Source: Paracoccaceae bacterium
GTDB lineage: Bacteria; Pseudomonadota; Alphaproteobacteria; Rhodobacterales; Rhodobacteraceae
NCBI GenBank assembly: GCA_009922885.1
Contig: RFUP01000061.1
Location: 1 to 9,544, forward strand
Reading direction: 5' to 3'
Length of the DNA stretch: 9,544 bases
The notes under the pieces were generated by a model, which was given only the letters and a program-made list of their open reading frames with translations, did not search any database and was not told where the DNA came from. How positions within the stretch are numbered: the stretch's first letter is position 1; every line of letters starts with the position of its first letter. A program made the translations under genes and the position numbers. This document shows positions 1 to 5,857 of this stretch, in pieces.

Positions 1-1
1 A

Positions 2-916
2 CGCCGCCTGCGGCTGCGAGGGCTTCGTCAAGACGGTCAAACACTGGAAGAAGCCGAAGCACGCGTTTTCCAGACCTTGGTAGAGAACGGCATCGATCCT
101 TCCTTCTCCATCGAGATCGCCGAATTCAATTCCGCTCGCGTCGCCATCGGTGGCGCAGTTGCAAAACCCGCCGTGGCCCCCGTCGCCCTGACACCGCTGC
201 GCCTTGACGAAGCCCTCGCAGCCGCAGGCGGCGTTGCCACGAAAGACCTCGATTTCGCCACCATCCGCATCTACCGCGATGGGCAGCTTTACCAGATCCC
301 GCTCAGCACCTATCTGGAGCGCCCGGATCTCCAGCGCACCCGCCTCATCGGCGGCGACAGCATCTTCGTGGATACCTCCTACGATCTCGATCAGGCGCAA
401 TCCTACTTCCAAGAGCAGATCACCCTGACGACCATCCGCAATGCGTCCCGCCAGCAGGCCCTGAACGAATTGCAAACCGCTGTTAGCCTGCGCCGCGCCG
501 AGCTCTCAGAGCAGCGCTCGAACTTCGATGCCCAACTCGAACTCGACTCCGTTGACCGCGACTTCGTGTATATCACGGGTGAAGTCCTGAAGCCTGGTCG
601 CATCGCTCTGCCATTCGGTCGCCAAGCCAGCCTCGCCGACACGCTTCTCGGTGGCTCCGGCTATAGCGTCGAGAAAGCGAACCCGAGCCAGATCTATGTC
701 CTCCGCGCCTCACCCGATCCGCGCGATGGTGGCAAGGTCACGGCGTGGCACCTGAACGCCAAGAACCCGGTCAACCTGATCCTTGCGACCAAGTTCGAGA
801 TGCGCCCGAACGACATCGTCTTCGTCGAAGAACAGCCGATCACCAAGTGGAACCGTACGATCCAGCAGATCATCCCGACGCTGATCACCACGTCGATCGC
901 TGCGGCAACGAACTAA
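2..916 (+). CDS. Polysaccharide export protein, Wza/KpsD-like, 5'-truncated by window edge
   Basis: This is the C-terminal 304 residues of an outer-membrane polysaccharide (capsule/EPS) export protein. The frame is open to the left edge, so the real start, lipoprotein signal and most of the Poly_export domain lie outside; internal TTG/GTG codons near 77 are not the start. The stretch GQTLEEAEARVFQTLVENG then FSIEIAEFNSARVAIGGAV is the end of the export domain leading into a first SLBB-type beta-grasp domain (through GGDSIFVD). A helical linker rich in Q/E/R follows, then a second SLBB domain (YITGEVLKPGRIALPFG to PNDIVFVEE). The last ~22 residues (WNRTIQQIIPTLITTSIAAA) form an amphipathic helix like the C-terminal helix that makes the outer-membrane pore in Wza. 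By family knowledge it forms an oligomeric channel working with a Wzc-like chain-length regulator; no such partner is visible here. It ends in TAA 17 bp before a terminator, so it is the last gene of its transcript. Confidence 0.88.
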   Translation, partial: RRLRLRGLRQDGQTLEEAEARVFQTLVENGIDPSFSIEIAEFNSARVAIGGAVAKPAVAPVALTPLRLDEALAAAGGVATKDLDFATIRIYRDGQLYQIPLSTYLERPDLQRTRLIGGDSIFVDTSYDLDQAQSYFQEQITLTTIRNASRQQALNELQTAVSLRRAELSEQRSNFDAQLELDSVDRDFVYITGEVLKPGRIALPFGRQASLADTLLGGSGYSVEKANPSQIYVLRASPDPRDGGKVTAWHLNAKNPVNLILATKFEMRPNDIVFVEEQPITKWNRTIQQIIPTLITTSIAAATN

Positions 917-932
917 ACGCACACATTCCCGG

Positions 933-961
933 AAAAGGCCGCTCTCGCAGCGGCCTTTTTT
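933..961 (+). terminator. Rho-independent terminator of the polysaccharide export gene
   Basis: A perfect 11-bp stem (933-943 AAAAGGCCGCT with 949-959 AGCGGCCTTTT), a 5-nt loop CTCGC, and a T run at 956-961. It lies 17 bp after the TAA at 914-916 and separates the exporter from the transporter that follows. Confidence 0.93.
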
Positions 962-1032
962 GTATCTTCTGGACCCATCTAAGGGCGCAAATGGCACTAT
1001 CAAATCTCGGTTTCCGCCGATAGCGTGCAGCC

Positions 1033-2247
1033 ATGGACGAACAGGTTCTCGACAGCCGATACTCATGGGGGCGCCTCGCGCTCTCGCTCCTGATTGCCTG
1101 CATCGGCAACATCGGGATGTGGGCGATTATCGTGATGATGCCCGCCATGCAGAACGATTTCGGCGTCGATCGCGGCTCTGCCTCGCTGCCCTATACCGCC
1201 ACCATGATCGGCTTTGCCTTGGGCAACTTCCTGATCGGGCGCATGGTTGATCGCTTTGGTATCACCGTCGCACTCTGGGGGGCCGCCATCAGCACCGCCA
1301 TCGGCTTTGTCGGGTCAGCCTACGCGCCCAACATCACGGTCGTTGCCATGATGCAGTTCCTTGCAGGCCTCGGAACCGCCGCATGCTTCGGCCCGCTGAT
1401 CGCGGACGTCTCGCAATGGTTCCTCAAGCGCCGCGGCGTCGCCGTGGCCATTGCCGCCTGCGGCAATTACCTCTCGGGCACGATCTGGCCGATGGTTCTG
1501 AAACCGATGATCGCTGCGGGCGACTGGCGCCAAGCCTACATCGCACTTGCGATCATCGTTCTGGCTGCCGTCCTGCCGCTCTCGCTTTTCCTGCGCCGCC
1601 GCGTGCCTCTTGCGGCACAAGCCCATTCCGATGCCGTGAACTCCGCCCGCGTTCGCAGCTCCGGCTTCACGCCCCGCCAACTCACTTGGCTTCTGGGCCT
1701 CGCTGGCATCGCCTGCTGCATGGCGATGTCGATGCCACAAGTTCACATCGTCGCCTATTGCGCCGATTTGGGCTACGGCCCGGCTGTTGGCGCAGAAATG
1801 CTCTCTCTGATGTTACTAGGCGGCGTTATCTCCCGCCTGATCTCCGGCCTTCTCTCGGACCGGATCGGTGGCGTCGCTACCCTTCTCATCGGCTCAACAC
1901 TCCAAACCATCGGGCTGATCCTCTATCTGCCCTTCGATGGTCTCGTCCCCCTCTATGTCGTCTCCGCCGTTTTTGGCCTCAGCCAAGGTGGCATCGTGCC
2001 GAGCTATGCCGTCATCGTACGGGAATACCTGCCCGCACGGGAAGCAGGCACGCGTGTAGGCTTCGTGATGATGGCCACCATTCTCGGCATGGCTTTGGGA
2101 GGCTGGATGTCTGGCTGGATCTACGACCAGAGCGGTAGCTACTTCCTCGCCTTCATTAATGGCATCGGCTGGAACGTATTGAACCTCGGTATCGTCATCC
2201 TGCTCATTCAGCGGTCGCGCAGCGCAACCCGCGCACTCACCGCCTGA
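1033..2247 (+). CDS. MFS transporter, 12 TM, oxalate/monocarboxylate-like
   Basis: A 404-residue integral inner-membrane protein of the major facilitator superfamily. It has about twelve hydrophobic segments in two halves (roughly residues 14-190 and 216-393), joined by a polar, basic loop at about 188-215 (RRR...VNSARVRSSGF). Motif A-type loops appear in both halves: GRMVDRFG at 69-76 and SGLLSDRIGG at 271-280. The GWMSGWIYDQSGSY segment near 357-370 is typical of the monocarboxylate/oxalate-formate antiporter branch, but the substrate cannot be read from the sequence. The ATG at 1033 gives a normal short cytosolic N-terminus (MDEQVLDSRYSWGR); no strong Shine-Dalgarno is visible before it. 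The gene follows a terminator, so it should have its own promoter in 962-1032, though no clear -35/-10 pair is seen. Its last 40 bp overlap the 3' end of the convergent gene on the other strand. Confidence 0.85.
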   Translation: MDEQVLDSRYSWGRLALSLLIACIGNIGMWAIIVMMPAMQNDFGVDRGSASLPYTATMIGFALGNFLIGRMVDRFGITVALWGAAISTAIGFVGSAYAPNITVVAMMQFLAGLGTAACFGPLIADVSQWFLKRRGVAVAIAACGNYLSGTIWPMVLKPMIAAGDWRQAYIALAIIVLAAVLPLSLFLRRRVPLAAQAHSDAVNSARVRSSGFTPRQLTWLLGLAGIACCMAMSMPQVHIVAYCADLGYGPAVGAEMLSLMLLGGVISRLISGLLSDRIGGVATLLIGSTLQTIGLILYLPFDGLVPLYVVSAVFGLSQGGIVPSYAVIVREYLPAREAGTRVGFVMMATILGMALGGWMSGWIYDQSGSYFLAFINGIGWNVLNLGIVILLIQRSRSATRALTA

Positions 2248-2846
2248 AGGTCCGCAGCGTCGTCCACATCCTGCAACACGTCAATCAACACGATCCGCTG
2301 ATCAGGCGTGGAAGCGATGCTATCCGCCAACGCATTCTCACTCGACCAGCGCACATGCTCGAATAGCCCCGCTGGAATTCGCCCGCTCCGGCGATGGCCC
2401 ACCAGCCAATACCCGCCATCGAACGTCGGCCCATAAACCATTTCCGCACGCCCCAAGGCCTGAAACGCCCTCGCGATATGCGCACGCGTGATCCCCGGAA
2501 TATCGCCGCCGATAATGCACAGAGGGCCGGGTGGCATCTGCCGCAGCACCCGCCCCATCCGCGCGCCCAGATCACCGCTGCCTTGCGGGATGCGCTTGAA
2601 CCCCAGAGGCCACTCCCGCGCCACCAACGCGCCATCCGGCGCAATGGCCAGCACGGTTTCCCAGCGGCCATCCAACAGCCGCCGAAGCCGCCGGATTTCC
2701 CGCCGCATCCACCAAGCCGCTGCTACAGAGCCTATTACCCGCGCCAAACGGGTCTTCACCCGCCCCGGCCGTGGCAGCTTCACCATGATCACAAGGCGCG
2801 GGCGCCAGCGCGGATCAGGCGAAATAGTCACGCAACATCCGGCCAT
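2208..2846 (-). CDS. TIGR04282/DUF2064 family glycosyltransferase-like protein
   Basis: A 212-residue cytosolic protein resembling the DUF2064 (rSAM/selenodomain-associated transferase 1) family, which has a nucleotide-sugar transferase fold. Visible landmarks are MVKLPRPGRVKTRLA (21-35, the N-terminal nucleotide-binding signature), QGSGDLGARM (88-97), IIGGDIPGI (111-119, where the family usually has a GSDxPxL-like metal/nucleotide motif) and PTFDGGYWLVG (140-150). Length is normal for the family. The ATG at 2846 is favoured because GAAGG (2857-2853) lies 6 nt upstream; a GTG five codons later is an alternative. It starts inside the end of dapE (32-bp overlap), so it is probably translationally coupled to dapE. 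Its last 40 bp overlap the convergent transporter gene. The acceptor substrate is unknown; members have been annotated as arsenosugar-related, but nothing here supports that role. Confidence 0.82.
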   Translation of the reverse strand: MAGCCVTISPDPRWRPRLVIMVKLPRPGRVKTRLARVIGSVAAAWWMRREIRRLRRLLDGRWETVLAIAPDGALVAREWPLGFKRIPQGSGDLGARMGRVLRQMPPGPLCIIGGDIPGITRAHIARAFQALGRAEMVYGPTFDGGYWLVGHRRSGRIPAGLFEHVRWSSENALADSIASTPDQRIVLIDVLQDVDDAADLQAVSARVALRDR

Positions 2847-3972
2847 AGATCGCCTTCAGCGCATGCACCTCCGCAACGGGCACACGCTCATCGACCTGAT
2901 GCATGAAGTTACCCACGAGGCCGAACTCCACCACTGGGCAATGCGACTTCACGAACCGTGCATCCGACGTGCCCCCGGTTGTCGACATCACGGGAACCAT
3001 GCCGGTTTCCGCCTCAACCGCCTTCGACACCAGTTCTGAAAGCGCACCGGGTGGCGTCAGGAAGCTTTCGCCGGAGATCTTGATCTTCATCTCCACCTGC
3101 ACGTCAAATTCCTTGGCCACCTTCGCGGCTTCAGCCTCCAGCCATGCCGTCAAAGAAGCGCCCGAATGCAGGTCATTGAAACGGATGTTCACCGTGCCCT
3201 TGCACTGCGCGGGGATCACGTTTGACGCCGGATTGCCCGTGTCGATCGTCACCACAGCCAGCGTCGAAGCATCGAAATGATCGGTGCCCTTGTCCAACTC
3301 ATGGCTCGCCAACCGATCCATCAACCGCGCCATCGCCGGAAGCGGGTTCTTGGCGCGATGCGGATAGGCCGAATGCCCTTGCACCCCTTTCACCACGAAA
3401 TGCGCGTTCATCGAACCGCGCCGCCCGATCTTCATCATATCGCCCAGCTTGGCAGGGCAGGTCGGCTCCCCAACGATGCAGAGGCTCATCTTCTCGCCCT
3501 CGGCTTCCATCCAGTCGAGAAGCGCCACCGTGCCATCCGTCGCGTCGCCCTCCTCGTCTCCGGTGATCGCCAACACAACAGCCCCGTCCGGCGGCGTGTT
3601 CGTCACGAAATCCACAGCCGCCGCCGCAAAGGCCGCAACGCCGGATTTCATATCCGTCGCCCCGCGCCCCCAGATCAGCCCGTCCCTGATTTCTGCACCA
3701 AACGGGTCTGCCGTCCATGCCGCAACGTCTCCAACCGGCACCACATCCGTGTGCCCGTTGAAGCCGAAAGTCTTCGCATGCGCCTTAGCACCCCAGCGCG
3801 CATAGAGGTTCGGTGTGCCGTTCCGGTCCACCCGTGTGCACGCGAACCCCGCCTTTTCCAGCAACTCTGCCAACACCACCAGTGCACCGCCTTCCGTGGG
3901 CGTCACTGAAGGGCAGCGGATCAGGGCGCGGGTCAATTCTGCGGCATCAACAGGCGTAAAATCTTTGGGCAT
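2815..3972 (-). CDS. dapE: Succinyl-diaminopimelate desuccinylase
   Basis: This M20-family metallohydrolase removes succinate from N-succinyl-LL-2,6-diaminopimelate in the succinylase route to meso-DAP and lysine. It has 385 residues, normal length. All expected di-zinc active-site residues are present: H74 and D76 in GFNGHTDVVPVGD, D107 in WGRGATDMKSG, E140/E141 in ITGDEEGD (general base and bridging ligand), E169 in IVGEPT, and H358 in GNFMHQVDERVP. H200 in GVQGHSAYPH lies in the dimerisation-domain loop that reaches the active site in known DapE structures. GGTSDARF near 333-340 is a further DapE signature. The start MPKDFTP at 3972 is preferred over an ATG 12 nt upstream because GGAG sits 6 nt before it and overlaps the upstream ATG. 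It is followed by the overlapping DUF2064 gene, so dapE leads a two-gene minus-strand operon. Confidence 0.95.
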   Translation of the reverse strand: MPKDFTPVDAAELTRALIRCPSVTPTEGGALVVLAELLEKAGFACTRVDRNGTPNLYARWGAKAHAKTFGFNGHTDVVPVGDVAAWTADPFGAEIRDGLIWGRGATDMKSGVAAFAAAAVDFVTNTPPDGAVVLAITGDEEGDATDGTVALLDWMEAEGEKMSLCIVGEPTCPAKLGDMMKIGRRGSMNAHFVVKGVQGHSAYPHRAKNPLPAMARLMDRLASHELDKGTDHFDASTLAVVTIDTGNPASNVIPAQCKGTVNIRFNDLHSGASLTAWLEAEAAKVAKEFDVQVEMKIKISGESFLTPPGALSELVSKAVEAETGMVPVMSTTGGTSDARFVKSHCPVVEFGLVGNFMHQVDERVPVAEVHALKAIYGRMLRDYFA

Positions 3973-3978
3973 GTCACA

Positions 3979-3982
3979 CTCC
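3979..3982 (-). promoter_or_regulatory. Ribosome binding site deciding the dapE start
   Basis: On the minus strand GGAG (3982-3979) lies 6 nt before the ATG at 3972. The in-frame ATG at 3984 overlaps this GGAG and has no comparable site of its own at a good distance, so the shorter product is preferred. Confidence 0.65.
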
Positions 3983-4107
3983 ATTCGGCATTTCGCATAG
4001 GGCTACCGCGATCAGAGCCGCCGCGCAAATGTGGCCGAAAGGACGCATCTCCACTTTCTCCGCAAACACCCCAAGCGAGTATTTCTTTGCATCCTTACTG
4101 ATATGTC

Positions 4108-4124
4108 GTTAACCATTCGTTAAC
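4108..4124 (+). promoter_or_regulatory. CtrA-type binding site, TTAA-N7-TTAAC
   Basis: The sequence GTTAACCATTCGTTAAC contains TTAA (4109-4112), seven bases, then TTAA (4120-4123) followed by C. This matches exactly the full consensus for the alphaproteobacterial response regulator CtrA. It sits 152 bp upstream of the Hint operon start codon and 136 bp upstream of the dapE start, within the AT-rich part of the spacer. In CtrA-activated promoters such a site usually covers the -35 position, which would place the start of a plus-strand transcript near 4150-4160. Binding is inferred from the motif only, and which of the two divergent genes is controlled is not decided by sequence. Confidence 0.6.
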
Positions 4125-4155
4125 AATAAATGACCCGAGGCAGGGCATGAGCAGC

Positions 4156-4175
4156 CGGTTCGCAACGTCGAACCG
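4156..4175. repeat. 7-bp perfect inverted repeat in the leader
   Basis: CGGTTCG (4156-4162) and CGAACCG (4169-4175) with a 6-nt spacer CAACGT. It could be an RNA hairpin in the 5' leader of the Hint operon or an operator for a dimeric regulator. There is no T run after it, so it is not an intrinsic terminator. Confidence 0.5.
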
Positions 4176-4248
4176 ATCGAGCGGTTAAGAGTAAGTTGGT
4201 TTCGACGGGGGTAAACCCTCGCGTTTCGTTTCGCTGGGCATGACCAGT

Positions 4249-4272
4249 CCCGGGCTCCTTTGAGGGGCTGGG
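4249..4272 (+). promoter_or_regulatory. Hairpin enclosing the Shine-Dalgarno of the first Hint gene
   Basis: The segment 4249-4258 (CCCGGGCTCC) can pair with 4264-4272 (GGGGCTGGG) around a 5-nt TTTGA loop, with one bulged G and two G-U pairs. The 3' arm contains most of the Shine-Dalgarno GAGGGG (4262-4267), which lies 8 nt before the ATG at 4276. If folded, the structure would hide the ribosome binding site. Nothing about a ligand or trans-acting RNA is visible. Confidence 0.45.
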
Positions 4273-4275
4273 CAA

Positions 4276-5856
4276 ATGGTAGCGGCATCTGAGCTTTCGA
4301 TTAATTCGAATGCAAACGCATTGGCGATGGCCAATGAAATCTTCGGGACTGGCGTTACAGTCGTCAGCGCGTCCTATAGCGGCGACCGCCTGTCCTCCGG
4401 CATCTACACCGGTGGTGACACGACATCGCCCGGCGTCGTCCCCGGCGATACTGGCGTTATCCTCTCAACGGGTTACGTCCGCGATTTCACCAACTCCTCC
4501 GGTCAGTCGAACCAATCAACCGCTACCTCCACAAATACGTCCGGCTCGAACAATCTCACCCAGTTCAACCAAGCCGCTGGGGCCTCCACCTATGATGCCG
4601 CTTATCTGACGGCCAACATCATCCCCACTGGCAACATCCTAACCCTCCAGTTCGTTTTCGCCTCCGAGGAATTCCCTGAATACACCAACGGCATCTATCA
4701 GGATTTCGTCGGCGTCTGGGTGAATGGCCAGCAGGTGCAGCTCGCCGTGGGGAATGGCGACATCGACCCGGGCAACCTGAGCCCCACCACCAGCCAGAAC
4801 CTGTTCGTCTCAAACACCAACGATCAATTCAACACCGAGATGGACGGTTTCACCGTCACCATGACGCTGAAGATGGCCGTGATTCCCAATCAGGTGAACT
4901 CGATCCGGATCGGCGTCGCGGATGTGAACGACTCAAGCTACGACTCCGCTGTGCTCATCGCCGGCGGTTCGGCCCAGACAGCCCTTATCGCAAACGATGA
5001 TGCGATCACCATGGGCACGAATTACACCACCAATCTCGATGTTCTGGCCAACGACTCCGGCCCGGGCAACTCGACACTGATCATCACGCACATCAACGGC
5101 CAACCCGTTGTGGCGGGTCAATCGGTCACTCTGGCAACGGGCCAGATCGTCACCCTCAACGCGGACGGCACCCTCGGCATCACCTCCGATGGTGTCACCG
5201 AGAGCGTGAACTTCACCTACACAATCGCCAACGGCAATGGAAACGGCCTTTCCGACACCGCCTTCGTCACGCTCAATCAGGTGCCCTGCTTCGTCTCGGG
5301 CACTATGATCCTGACCCCCGCTGGCGAAGTCCCAGTCGAGGCACTCAAACCCGGCGATCTCGTGATTACAAAAGACGAAGGCCCCCAACCGCTTCGCTGG
5401 CTTGGCCGCCGCGTTGTGCCCGCCGTCGGGGATTACGCCCCGATCCGTATCGCTCCGAACACCTTCGGCGATCACCGCGAAGTGCTGGTTTCACCGCTGC
5501 ACCGCATCCTCATCAAAGACGCACTGGCCGAGTTGCTCTTCGGCGATGCCGAAGTGCTCGTCGCTGCGAAAGACCTCGTGAACGACCGCTCAGTCCGCCG
5601 CGTCGAAGGCGGTACAGTCGAATACGTCCATATCCTCTTCGACCGTCACCAAGTGGTCCTCTCTGACGGTCTGGAAACCGAAAGCTTCCTTCCCGGCCCC
5701 CAGATCAAAGACAGCTTTGAAGCCGAGGTCGTGCAGGAAATTTGCACGCTTTTCCCTGAAATAGACCCGCATACCGGCGAAGGCTACAGCCCCGCCGCCC
5801 GCCGCACCTTGAAGGGCTTCGAGGCCCGTGTCCTGACTGCAGAGAAGGTTGCTTGA
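4276..5856 (+). CDS. Choice-of-anchor L / cadherin-like / Hint domain exoprotein
   Basis: A 526-residue protein with three regions. Residues ~5-235 resemble the choice-of-anchor L domain: TGVILSTGYVRDF (59-71), LQFVFASEEFPEY (124-136), DFVGVWVNG (143-151) and IRIGVADVNDSSYDSAVLI (210-228). Residues ~239-336 form a cadherin-like/Big_9 beta-sandwich (ANDDAIT...LDVLANDSG...FTYTIANGNG). Residues ~337-475 are a Hint_2 domain: C338 in VPCFVSGT is the expected nucleophile, S406-P-L-H409 matches the (S/T)xxH block, and H452/H458 lie in the last strands. No Asn follows the domain where an intein would carry one, so only hedgehog-like thioester formation/cleavage is plausible. The tail ends ARRTLKGFEARVL. 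There is no signal peptide and no LPXTG or PEP-CTERM anchor; secretion by a type I system is an inference. The start is supported by GAGGGG 8 nt upstream. The next gene starts 1 nt after the stop. Confidence 0.85.
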   Translation: MVAASELSINSNANALAMANEIFGTGVTVVSASYSGDRLSSGIYTGGDTTSPGVVPGDTGVILSTGYVRDFTNSSGQSNQSTATSTNTSGSNNLTQFNQAAGASTYDAAYLTANIIPTGNILTLQFVFASEEFPEYTNGIYQDFVGVWVNGQQVQLAVGNGDIDPGNLSPTTSQNLFVSNTNDQFNTEMDGFTVTMTLKMAVIPNQVNSIRIGVADVNDSSYDSAVLIAGGSAQTALIANDDAITMGTNYTTNLDVLANDSGPGNSTLIITHINGQPVVAGQSVTLATGQIVTLNADGTLGITSDGVTESVNFTYTIANGNGNGLSDTAFVTLNQVPCFVSGTMILTPAGEVPVEALKPGDLVITKDEGPQPLRWLGRRVVPAVGDYAPIRIAPNTFGDHREVLVSPLHRILIKDALAELLFGDAEVLVAAKDLVNDRSVRRVEGGTVEYVHILFDRHQVVLSDGLETESFLPGPQIKDSFEAEVVQEICTLFPEIDPHTGEGYSPAARRTLKGFEARVLTAEKVA

Positions 5857-5857
5857 T

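Larger units (their letters stand above)
3973..4275. other. Divergent intergenic regulatory region (dapE / Hint operon)
   Basis: About 300 bp without a convincing gene between divergent dapE and the Hint operon. It is more AT-rich in the middle (about 4080-4130) than its surroundings. It holds a CtrA-type site (4108-4124), a 7-bp inverted repeat (4156-4175), a very small weak hairpin (4207-4220) and a hairpin around the ribosome binding site of the plus-strand gene (4249-4272). A 13-codon reading frame with a plausible Shine-Dalgarno lies at 4147-4188. It must carry the promoters for both directions, but no textbook -35/-10 pair was recognised. Confidence 0.7.

Noticed and set aside
3277..3909. 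Plus-strand open frame of 210 codons opposite dapE
   Set aside because: Arg/His-rich shadow of dapE, with no motif and no supporting start signal.
4933..5475. A 180-codon minus-strand open frame inside the first Hint gene
   Set aside because: It is antisense to a well-supported multi-domain gene and has no recognisable motif or ribosome binding site that would favour it.
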